From assembly GCA_905373195.1 (NCBI GenBank), contig CAJPSG010000040.1, positions 1 to 7,737 of the forward strand: DNA of 7,737 bases. Direction: 5' to 3'. Made by a program: the position numbers and the translations under genes. A model generated the notes under the pieces. The model had not been told where the DNA came from and did not search any database. It was given only the letters and a program-made list of their open reading frames with translations. Numbering within the stretch: the first letter of the stretch is position 1; each line of letters begins with the position of its first letter. The stretch is from Kingella oralis (lineage in GTDB: Bacteria > Pseudomonadota > Gammaproteobacteria > Burkholderiales > Neisseriaceae). Positions 1-4,701 of the stretch are shown piece after piece.

Positions 1-477
1 TTTGACATCCTCGCCGCCTGAAATTTGCACCACATCGGGCTCGCCTTCGTTGGCAACGATGGCATCCAGCATTTTTTCCACGGTTGCCAGCGGATAGTGT
101 TCGCTGCGGTGCGTGCCGCTGTCGGCAAAGCATACGGGGCAGTTGAGGTTGCAGGCGCGGTTGATTTCTACGATAGACAGGCAGGAATGCTGCATGTGGT
201 CGGGGCAAAGCCCGCAGTCGTAGGGGCAGCCGTAGTGCATTTCGCTGTTGAAGCGTTGCGGCATTTCGGGTTTTTTCACAAACACTTCGCGCCCGAGGCG
301 GTAGTATTCGGCATCATCGCTGATGAGCACGCGCTGCATGCCGTGGTTGGGACACCATTTGTCCATATAAACGTGGTTGTTTTTAAACACGATTTTGGCT
401 TCTATTTGCTTGAAGCAGGTGCTGCATACGGAGGCGGTGGTGTTGTAGAAATGGTAGGGGCGGTTTTTGCGCGACAT
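1..477 (-). CDS. Radical SAM protein, MJ0619/Tes-like (COG1964 type), N-terminal part only
   Basis: The 159 residues visible begin MSRKNRPYHFYNTTASVCST and run off the left edge. Seen: an N-terminal cysteine/histidine set (C18, C21, C42, H45), then CX3CX2C at C84/C88/C91 followed by H94 and C99, then a second CX3CX2C at C109/C113/C116 inside EINRACNLNCPVCF. The second is the usual radical SAM cluster site. Near the edge comes QISGGE, the SAM-binding GGE motif. Known: two CX3CX2C motifs plus an N-terminal metal site are typical of the archaeal MJ0619 family, whose members include the tetraether lipid synthase Tes. Its role in Neisseriaceae is not known to me. The ATG is supported by AAGGA about 8 bases upstream (minus strand). 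It lies downstream of two small membrane protein genes and an Lgt-like gene on the same strand, so a lipid-related role is possible but inferred. After GGE the sequence reads D-V-K, where related proteins usually have P-T. Confidence 0.85.
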   Translation of the reverse strand, partial: MSRKNRPYHFYNTTASVCSTCFKQIEAKIVFKNNHVYMDKWCPNHGMQRVLISDDAEYYRLGREVFVKKPEMPQRFNSEMHYGCPYDCGLCPDHMQHSCLSIVEINRACNLNCPVCFADSGTHRSEHYPLATVEKMLDAIVANEGEPDVVQISGGEDVK

Positions 478-529
478 GGGATGTTCCTTTTGGTAGGGGT
501 TGGGTTTGTTTTTGTACTGCGATATGGTT

Positions 530-541
530 TTCAGGCTGCCT
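530..541 (-). repeat. DNA uptake sequence (DUS), single exact copy
   Basis: The plus strand reads TTCAGGCTGCCT, the reverse complement of AGGCAGCCTGAA. It is an unpaired copy in the gap upstream of the radical SAM gene. A degraded copy (TTCAGGCTGCAA) follows at 569-580. DUS are recognised by the minor pilin ComP during natural transformation in Neisseriaceae. Confidence 0.85.
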
Positions 542-575
542 CTGCGGGCGAATGGGCTGTGTTGGGTTTTCAGGC

Positions 576-625
576 TGCAACCTTTGCAAAACCTGCAATC
601 TGTGGCGCGTCGGCGGCTCGCCGAC
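576..625. other. Structured intergenic block: TGCAA repeats and a GC-rich hairpin
   Basis: TGCAA occurs at 576-580, 585-589 and 594-598, an exact 9-base period. Eleven bases later GTCGGCG (609-615) and CGCCGAC (619-625) form a perfect 7-bp stem with a 3-base loop, followed on the plus strand by ATTTT. No plus-strand gene ends here, so a terminator role is doubtful. The block lies in the leader of the minus-strand radical SAM gene. I do not recognise it as a known element. Confidence 0.4.
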
Positions 626-668
626 ATTTTGCTAACCAATATAGCTCTGTTGAATAAACCATTTTAGC

Positions 669-710
669 TTTCAGGCTGCCTCGGGTTAAGGTGTAAAAGG
701 CAGCCTGAAA
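669..710. terminator. Inverted DUS pair downstream of the first small membrane protein gene
   Basis: Arms TTTCAGGCTGCCT (669-681) and AGGCAGCCTGAAA (698-710) form a perfect 13-bp stem with a 16-base loop. It lies 15 bases past the stop codon of the minus-strand gene at 725. Inverted DUS pairs commonly act as transcription terminators in Neisseriaceae. There is no strong U-run after the stem, so termination here may be partial and read-through into the radical SAM gene is possible. Confidence 0.6.
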
Positions 711-724
711 ATGAATACAGGTTG

Positions 725-1027
725 TTACTCTTGGTTTTCGTTGTTGTTGGATTTACGTTGTTGGGCGCGGTTGCGGTAGTAATGCGGTGGCACGGGTGGC
801 TTGCCCTGCTCGCCGTTTGAGTGCGAGGATTTATCTAATGATTTGAATACGCTCACAAACACCCAGCCGCTAAACACCAATGCGCCGATAATACCCACAA
901 CCACGCCTATTTTAATATCTGAGCCACCGCCCCCAACACATACACCGACCGCCGCTACCAACAGCACGCCCGAACCAAGAGAAATAGCCGCTATCAAGGC
1001 GATGATGGCGCTGATAAATGTTCTCAT
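725..1027 (-). CDS. Small membrane protein, paralogue A of a tandem pair
   Basis: A 100-residue protein I cannot assign to a named family. Two hydrophobic stretches (about residues 5-31 and 40-63) are separated by a glycine-rich turn, so two membrane helices are likely. The tail is hydrophilic: a Ser/Asn-rich linker, then PPVPPHYYRNRAQQRK and an Asn/Glu-rich end. The neighbour at 1135-1470 has the same layout and closely similar sequence. The start is supported by AAGGAAC about 6 bases before ATG, and the same CATAACAAGGAAC leader precedes the paralogue. It may be co-transcribed with the Lgt-like and radical SAM genes on the same strand, though inverted DUS pairs lie in between. Function unknown; the conserved tail suggests a cytoplasmic contact site (inference). 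Confidence 0.75.
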   Translation of the reverse strand: MRTFISAIIALIAAISLGSGVLLVAAVGVCVGGGGSDIKIGVVVGIIGALVFSGWVFVSVFKSLDKSSHSNGEQGKPPVPPHYYRNRAQQRKSNNNENQE

Positions 1028-1068
1028 AATTGGTTCCTTGTTATGCCGTTTATATTTGGTTTCTTGTT

Positions 1069-1107
1069 TTCAGGCTGCCTATTGTATTCGCGCAAAGGCA
1101 GCCTGCG
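1069..1107. repeat. Imperfect inverted DUS pair between the two small membrane protein genes
   Basis: An exact DUS (TTCAGGCTGCCT, 1069-1080) faces a degraded copy (AGGCAGCCTGCG, 1096-1107). The stem is 10 bp (1071-1080 with 1096-1105) and the loop 15 bases. No U-run follows on either strand, so it is a weak terminator candidate. The left copy and its flank (TTCTTGTTTTCAGGCTGCCT) also occur at 1496-1515, so this copy is part of the duplicated unit. Confidence 0.6.
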
Positions 1108-1134
1108 AAGCGTCGTGGCGTGGCGCAGCTAAAA

Positions 1135-1470
1135 TCAATTTGCGTTGTCGTTGTTTTCTTGTTCACGCTGTTTGCGCCGTCGCGCACGGTCGCGGTAGTA
1201 ATGCGGCGGCACGGGCTTTTTATCGGATGAGCGCGAAGCGCGTTGGGATGAGTGTGAAGTGCGTTTGGATGCTTTGAACACGCTGATAAACACCCGAATG
1301 CTAAATGCCAGCGTGGCAATAATACCCACCACCACGCCCGCTTCAAACACACCCATGCTGCCCGTGGTCGCCGCCAATGCGCATACGCCAAACCCCACCA
1401 GCAGCAGCGCGCCCAAGCCGAGAAAAATAGCCGCCAGCAAGGCGATGATGGCGCGGATAAATGTTCCCAT
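1135..1470 (-). CDS. Small membrane protein, paralogue B of a tandem pair
   Basis: A 111-residue homologue of the 725-1027 product. Both start M-[RG]-T-F-I-x-A-I-I-A-L-[IL]-A-A-I, both have a GVVVGII second hydrophobic segment ending near VF(V/I)SVFK, and both end with K(P)PVPPHYYRxRAxxRK. This copy has a longer Ser/Arg/Lys-rich linker and is more basic (RDRARRRKQREQE), ending NNDNAN. Likely topology is two membrane helices with a charged cytoplasmic tail (inference). AAGGAAC lies about 6 bases before ATG. The stop codon lies 107 bases before the start of paralogue A. Function unknown. I consider both copies real because sequence, leader and ribosome binding site are conserved between them. 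Confidence 0.75.
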   Translation of the reverse strand: MGTFIRAIIALLAAIFLGLGALLLVGFGVCALAATTGSMGVFEAGVVVGIIATLAFSIRVFISVFKASKRTSHSSQRASRSSDKKPVPPHYYRDRARRRKQREQENNDNAN

Positions 1471-1502
1471 GATTGTTCCTTGTTATGTATTGGGTTTCTT
1501 GT

Positions 1503-1541
1503 TTTCAGGCTGCCTTATGCCCGCGCAGAGGCAGCCTGAAA
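1503..1541. terminator. Inverted DUS pair immediately after the Lgt-like gene
   Basis: TTTCAGGCTGCCT (1503-1515) and AGGCAGCCTGAAA (1529-1541) form a perfect 13-bp stem with a 13-base loop. The stem abuts the TAG stop of the Lgt-like gene at 1542. No clear U-run follows on the minus strand, so some transcription may continue into the small membrane protein genes. Confidence 0.6.
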
Positions 1542-2294
1542 CTATCTCACGCGCCGATACGTTGCCGCCATCACCAGCAGCGCAAACAGGCACACCCATT
1601 GGATGCCGCTCATCCCCAGCCACCAGCCCGCGGGCACGGGTTTGATGCTGTCGATGATTAACCGCCAAAGCAAGTAGCCAAACATCAACACGCGAAACGA
1701 CAAGCCTTGCTCGTGGGCAAAATACTGCCGCCATTTGGGCAGCGTGATAAGCGCAATCAGCGCGGCGAGCCATTCGTAGAGCTGGGTGGGGTGGCGGCTG
1801 CCGTCGCCAAAATCCACGCCCCAAGGCAGCGTGGTGTGCACGCCGTAGGTGCCGTCATACAGCCCTGCCACAAAGCAGCCTGTGCGCCCAATCACCAGCC
1901 CAAGCAAAATCGGCGCAACAAAATCGTCGCCCGTGCGCGAGGTGATGCCGCCGATTTTCTTGCCGATTTCCACGCCCAGCCAGCCGCCCAGCAAACCGCC
2001 CACCACGCTTTGCCCCGACACCACCGCCAGCCAAAATTGCTTGGGGTTGCTGTGCGCCAGCCCCCAGTATTCGGGGAACTGCAAAATAGACACCAACTTG
2101 TTGCCGATGCCCGCGCCCAGCAGGCAAAACGCCAGCACCCAAATGCCGCCTTTGCTGGCGAGCGCAGAGGGATGCCCGCGCCGTTTGCGGATGTGGTTAT
2201 ACAGCATAAAGCCGCCGCTTAACGCCAGCCATTCGGTGGCGGCGTGGAACAGCAGCGCGGTTTGTTGGTTATGGAGGATAAGGGATTCAAGCAT
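1542..2294 (-). CDS. Lgt-like integral membrane protein (divergent prolipoprotein diacylglyceryl transferase family)
   Basis: A 250-residue polytopic membrane protein with the Lgt fold signature in altered form. Seen: GQSVVGGLLGGWLG (residues 94-107) where Lgt has its HGG motif; IGRTGCF (135-141) where E. coli Lgt has GRxGNF, so R137 is kept but the essential Asn is Cys140; then LPWGVDFGDG and RHPTQLYE (167-174), a typical Lgt feature; then WRLIIDS (210-216), matching the R239/E243 region with R211 and D215. Known: true Lgt moves diacylglyceryl from phosphatidylglycerol to the lipobox cysteine. With the His and Asn positions changed, this is probably a paralogue with another acceptor and not the housekeeping Lgt (usually about 280 residues). 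The start has no strong ribosome binding site. It is the first gene of the minus-strand cluster leading to the radical SAM gene, and a Correia-like element lies 62 bases upstream. Confidence 0.8.
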   Translation of the reverse strand: MLESLILHNQQTALLFHAATEWLALSGGFMLYNHIRKRRGHPSALASKGGIWVLAFCLLGAGIGNKLVSILQFPEYWGLAHSNPKQFWLAVVSGQSVVGGLLGGWLGVEIGKKIGGITSRTGDDFVAPILLGLVIGRTGCFVAGLYDGTYGVHTTLPWGVDFGDGSRHPTQLYEWLAALIALITLPKWRQYFAHEQGLSFRVLMFGYLLWRLIIDSIKPVPAGWWLGMSGIQWVCLFALLVMAATYRRVR

Positions 2295-2314
2295 GGCAAT
2301 GAGTGGATAAGGTT

Positions 2315-2326
2315 TTCAGGCTGCCG
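2315..2326 (-). repeat. DUS variant, one mismatch
   Basis: TTCAGGCTGCCG differs from TTCAGGCTGCCT at the last base. It lies between the Lgt-like gene start and the Correia-like element. Confidence 0.55.
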
Positions 2327-2353
2327 ATGGCTTTGCCCGTCGGCGATGCGTTA

Positions 2354-2384
2354 TATATAGTCGTTCCAATTAAGTCTTATACAA
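2354..2384 (-). promoter_or_regulatory. Possible outward promoter in the left end of the Correia-like element
   Basis: On the minus strand TTGTAT (2384-2379) is followed after 19 bases by TATATA (2359-2354), pointing to the Lgt-like gene. Correia ends are known to create promoters in Neisseria. The spacing is longer than optimal, so this is tentative. Confidence 0.3.
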
Positions 2385-2461
2385 GGCGGCGAGTCGCAGA
2401 TAGTACAAGTAGTACAGCAAGACGAGCCAACGCTGTATAAGGCTTAATTGGAGCGACTATA
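2356..2461. mobile_element. Correia-like miniature inverted-repeat element (MITE), about 106 bp
   Basis: The ends are 28-base inverted repeats with two mismatches: TATAGTCGTTCCAATTAAG at the left against TATAGTCGCTCCAATTAAG read inward from the right. Outer TA dinucleotides (2356-2357, 2460-2461) fit a TA target duplication around TAGTCG...CGACTA. The core, read on the minus strand, contains CGTTGGCTCGTCTTG, then GTACTACTTGTACTATCTGC, then CGCCGCCTTGT. That order and wording closely match the short Correia repeat as I remember it from Neisseria. The terminal repeats differ: Correia ends read TATAGTGGATTAA. There is no open reading frame, so any mobility would need a transposase elsewhere. Confidence 0.75.
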
Positions 2462-2463
2462 GA

Positions 2464-2500
2464 TTTCAGGCTGCCTACGTTACCCAAAGGCAGCCTGAAA
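2464..2500. terminator. Inverted DUS pair downstream of lysC
   Basis: TTTCAGGCTGCCT (2464-2476) and AGGCAGCCTGAAA (2488-2500) form a perfect 13-bp stem with an 11-base loop, 6 bases past the lysC stop codon. It is probably the lysC terminator, although the U-run is poor. The Correia-like element begins 2 bases beyond the left arm. Confidence 0.65.
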
Positions 2501-2506
2501 ATCGTT

Positions 2507-3730
2507 TTACGCTTTATCCAAACCAAACTCTTTATGCAACACGCGCGTTGCCAATTCCATGTATTTCTCGTCAATCAACACCGAAACTTTCACTTCGGAG
2601 GTAGAAATCATCTGGATATTGATGTTTTCCGAAGCCAGCGCATGGAACATTCGCGCCGCCACGCCCACGTGCGAGCGCATGCCCAAGCCCACGATAGACA
2701 TTTTGCACACCGCATCATCGCCGCTCACTTCCGATGCGCCAATGCTGTCTTTCAGGCTGCCGAGCAAGTCCAAAGTGGGCTTGTAATCGCCGCGTGGCAC
2801 GGTGAATGAAAAATCGGTGGTGCCCTCTGTGCCCACGTTTTGAATAATCATGTCCACGTCCACATTGGCATCGGCAACCGCGCCCAAAATTTGATAGGCG
2901 ATGCCGGGTTTATCGGGAACGCCGCGCACGTTGATGCGGGCTTGGTTTTTGTCAAAGGCGATGCCTGAAACAACTGCTTTTTCCATGTTTTGGTCTTCCT
3001 CAAAAGTAATCAAAGTGCCATTGCCGCCCTCGGTGAGGCTGCTTAACACGCGCAGGCGCACTTGGTATTTGCCTGCAAATTCAACGGAGCGGATTTGCAA
3101 TACTTTGCTGCCCAAGCTCGCCAGTTCCAGCATTTCTTCAAACGTGATGGTGTCCATGCGGCGCGCTTCGGGCACAACGCGCGGGTCGGTGGTGTAAACG
3201 CCGTCCACATCGGTGTAGATTTGGCATTCGTCGGCTTTGAGCGCGGCAGCAAGGGCAACGGCAGAAGTATCCGACCCGCCGCGCCCGAGCGTGGAAATAT
3301 CGCCCACGCTGTTGATGCCTTGAAAGCCCGCCACAATCACCACTTTGCCTTGCGCCAAATCGGCGCGCATTTTGTCGCTGTCAATGTCTTCAATGCGGGC
3401 TTTGGTGTGCGCCGTGTCGGTTTTCACGGCAACCTGCCAGCCCGTGTAGCTTTTGGCTTCCACGCCGATGTTTTTCAACGCCATCGCCAATAAGCCGATG
3501 GTTACTTGCTCGCCCGTTGCCAGCACCACGTCTAATTCGCGCGGGTCGGGAAATTCCTGCATTTCGTGGGCAAGGGCAACAAGGCGGTTGGTTTCGCCGC
3601 TCATGGCGGACACCACCACCACCACGTCATGCCCTTCTTGGCGCGCGGCGGCAACGCGCTTGGCAACGTTTTTGATGCGCTCGGGCGAGCCGACTGAGGT
3701 GCCGCCGTATTTTTGTACAATGAGTGCCAT
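2507..3730 (-). CDS. lysC: Aspartate kinase (aspartokinase)
   Basis: Phosphorylates L-aspartate with ATP to L-4-aspartyl phosphate, the first committed step towards lysine, diaminopimelate, threonine and methionine. The protein has 407 residues, normal for the single-function enzyme. The kinase domain starts with VQKYGGTSVGS (residues 5-15) and continues with VVSAMSGETN, ATGEQ, GFQG and LGRGGSDTSA (148-157). TDVDGVYTTDPR (173-184) is also typical. The C-terminal third holds two ACT domains (about 265-407), with the allosteric-type segment SEVKVSVLI near the end, so lysine and/or threonine feedback is expected. AGGA lies 9 bases before ATG and a strong promoter lies just upstream. Met249 aligns with the start of the separately translated beta subunit known in Corynebacterium. 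A DUS variant at 2751-2762 lies inside the gene and encodes GSLK. Confidence 0.96.
   Translation of the reverse strand: MALIVQKYGGTSVGSPERIKNVAKRVAAARQEGHDVVVVVSAMSGETNRLVALAHEMQEFPDPRELDVVLATGEQVTIGLLAMALKNIGVEAKSYTGWQVAVKTDTAHTKARIEDIDSDKMRADLAQGKVVIVAGFQGINSVGDISTLGRGGSDTSAVALAAALKADECQIYTDVDGVYTTDPRVVPEARRMDTITFEEMLELASLGSKVLQIRSVEFAGKYQVRLRVLSSLTEGGNGTLITFEEDQNMEKAVVSGIAFDKNQARINVRGVPDKPGIAYQILGAVADANVDVDMIIQNVGTEGTTDFSFTVPRGDYKPTLDLLGSLKDSIGASEVSGDDAVCKMSIVGLGMRSHVGVAARMFHALASENINIQMISTSEVKVSVLIDEKYMELATRVLHKEFGLDKA
2751..2762 (-). repeat. DUS variant inside lysC
   Basis: TTCAGGCTGCCG (one mismatch) lies in the ACT region of lysC and is read in frame as G-S-L-K. It is one of only two near-DUS I found inside a coding region here. 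Confidence 0.55.
2984..3001 (-). promoter_or_regulatory. Possible internal translation start for a LysC beta subunit
   Basis: In-frame ATG at 2986-2984 (Met249 of LysC, MEKAVVSGIAFDK) is preceded by GAGGAAG (3001-2995 on the minus strand), with 8 bases between GAGGAAG and the ATG. In Corynebacterium glutamicum and some other bacteria lysC contains an internal start at this position that yields the regulatory beta subunit. Whether it is used here cannot be seen. Confidence 0.4.
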
Positions 3731-3764
3731 TGAGAGTGTTCCTATGGGTGGAAAAAAAGGTGGG

Positions 3765-3792
3765 ATTATAAACTTTGTAAGTAGCTTGTAAA
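3765..3792 (-). promoter_or_regulatory. lysC promoter
   Basis: Minus-strand -35 TTTACA (3792-3787) and a perfect -10 TATAAT (3770-3765) are separated by 16 bases. The -10 ends 34 bases before the lysC ATG, leaving a short leader with no room for a riboswitch. Three TTACAA repeats at 10-11 base spacing (3796-3801, 3786-3791, 3775-3780) overlap this promoter. Confidence 0.75.
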
Positions 3793-3800
3793 GGATTGTA

Positions 3801-3839
3801 AGGCAGCCTGAAAATGCATAAAGCCGTTTCAGGCTGCCT
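3801..3839. repeat. Inverted DUS pair between divergent lysC and vapB
   Basis: AGGCAGCCTGAAA (3801-3813) and TTTCAGGCTGCCT (3827-3839) form a 13-bp stem with a 13-base loop. It lies at the 5' side of both neighbours, just behind the lysC -35 box, so it is not at the end of any gene seen here. It also forms the left flank of the vapBC module. Confidence 0.8.
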
Positions 3840-3908
3840 CTGGTTGCTTGCAGGGTTGTTTTTACCTAATATATACGAAGGTTTTTTTCATACATACAAG
3901 GAGCGACT

Positions 3909-4151
3909 ATGCTAACCAAAATCTTCCAAAGCGGCGGCAGCCAAGCGGTTCGCATTCCGAAAGACTTTCGTTTTGAAGGCGACACGGTGGAAATTTTCCG
4001 CGCCGAAAATGGCGATGTGGTGTTGCGTGTGCCGCAAGCCAGCCCGCGTGGCGACGCGCTGTTTGCGGTGTTGGCGCAGTTTGACGATGATTTTATCGCC
4101 CGCGTTCAAGCGCGTGATAACGAGCCGCCGCAGGAGCGTGATGCGCTATGA
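3909..4151 (+). CDS. vapB: VapB-type antitoxin, AbrB/SpoVT fold
   Basis: An 80-residue protein beginning MLTKIFQSGGSQAVRIPKDF, the classic swapped-hairpin AbrB/MazE/SpoVT DNA-binding segment (about residues 1-45, with the GGSQAVRIP core). The C-terminal tail (about 46-80) is polar and ends QERDAL; in this family the tail wraps around the toxin. It should neutralise VapC and, with it, repress its own promoter. AAGGAG lies 5 bases before the ATG. Its stop overlaps the vapC start in ATGA, which supports coupled translation. A weak promoter may lie around 3844-3875 (TTGCTT, 17 bases, TAATAT), but I am not confident in it. VapB and PIN-toxin names follow family usage; the RNA target is unknown. 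Confidence 0.88.
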   Translation: MLTKIFQSGGSQAVRIPKDFRFEGDTVEIFRAENGDVVLRVPQASPRGDALFAVLAQFDDDFIARVQARDNEPPQERDAL

Positions 4152-4555
4152 TGTATATGCTAGATACCAATATATTGATTTATATACAAAAAAACCATCC
4201 GCCTGCGGTGCGCGAAAAAATCAACTGCCTGCCGAGCCACGCCAAATTGTGCATGAGTTTTATCAGCTACGCCGAATTGTTAAGCGGCGCGCAAGGCAGC
4301 CGAACCCCTGAAATAACGCGCGAAAACATTGCCCGCTTGGTGCAGATTGTGCCTGTTTTGCTGCCCGATGAAGCGATTTGCGCCCACTATGCCCGCTGGC
4401 ACGATGCGCTAAAACGGCAAGGCGCGATGATTGGCGGCAATGATTTGTGGATTGCGGCACACGCGCTGGCGGCGGATGCGGTTTTGATTACGCACAACGC
4501 GAAAGAGTTTGCGCGGATTGGCGATTTAAACTGGGAGGATTGGACGCAGGCATAA
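4148..4555 (+). CDS. vapC: VapC-type toxin, PIN-domain ribonuclease
   Basis: A 135-residue PIN-domain protein. Seen: MLDTNILIY near the N-terminus with catalytic D6, YAELLSG with E43, and GGNDLWIAAHA with D99. These three acidic residues bind Mg2+ or Mn2+ in VapC toxins. The usual fourth position in the LITHNAKEF segment is Asn117, as in many active VapCs. Known VapC proteins cleave initiator tRNA or rRNA and stop translation; the target here cannot be read from sequence. The first ATG (4148) overlaps the vapB stop and has AGGAG 11 bases upstream. A second ATG at 4151 is also possible. The full-length catalytic core suggests an active toxin. An inverted DUS pair follows 12 bases after the stop codon. 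Confidence 0.92.
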   Translation: MMYMLDTNILIYIQKNHPPAVREKINCLPSHAKLCMSFISYAELLSGAQGSRTPEITRENIARLVQIVPVLLPDEAICAHYARWHDALKRQGAMIGGNDLWIAAHALAADAVLITHNAKEFARIGDLNWEDWTQA

Positions 4556-4567
4556 TCTGGTTTTTTC

Positions 4568-4607
4568 GTTTTCAGGCTGCCTTGATGTGCATAGGCAGCC
4601 TGAAAAC
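4568..4607 (+). terminator. Inverted DUS pair downstream of vapBC
   Basis: GTTTTCAGGCTGCCT (4568-4582) and AGGCAGCCTGAAAAC (4593-4607) form a perfect 15-bp stem with a 10-base loop. CGTTTT follows shortly after. It is a plausible vapBC terminator and mirrors the DUS pair upstream of vapB. Confidence 0.65.
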
Positions 4608-4619
4608 CGTTTTAGTCGT

Positions 4620-4631
4620 TTCAGGCTGCCT
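4620..4631 (-). repeat. DUS, single exact copy
   Basis: TTCAGGCTGCCT lies between the two inverted DUS pairs of the vapC-pssA gap, making five exact copies in 146 bases. Confidence 0.85.
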
Positions 4632-4664
4632 TTCGCGCCTATGTTGCGTCTGCTCTAAATATAT

Positions 4665-4700
4665 TTTCAGGCTGCCTATCCCCTAATAGGCAGCCTGAAA
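4665..4700 (-). terminator. Inverted DUS pair downstream of pssA
   Basis: TTTCAGGCTGCCTA (4665-4678) and TAGGCAGCCTGAAA (4687-4700) form a perfect 14-bp stem with an 8-base loop. The stem begins 1 base past the pssA stop codon. On the minus strand an AT-rich stretch (ATATATTTAG) follows instead of a clean U-run. Confidence 0.65.
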
Positions 4701-4701
4701 C

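Noticed and set aside
25..657. Long plus-strand open frame of 210 codons at the left edge
   Set aside because: It lies antisense to the radical SAM gene, which has clear motifs and a ribosome binding site. The frame has no recognisable domain and runs through intergenic DUS.
3900..3910. GGAGCGACTAT before vapB equals the right end of the Correia-like element (2450-2460)
   Set aside because: Only 11 bases match and the similarity stops there. Matches of this length are expected by chance in a window this size, and here the word is simply ribosome binding site plus start codon.
4291..4302. AAGGCAGCCGAA inside vapC as a DUS
   Set aside because: It lacks the T of CCTGAA, a one-base deletion in the core, so it is not expected to work as an uptake sequence.
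4447..4686. Plus-strand frame after vapC
   Set aside because: It overlaps the end of vapC in another frame and then reads through DUS repeats; no start signal or family similarity.
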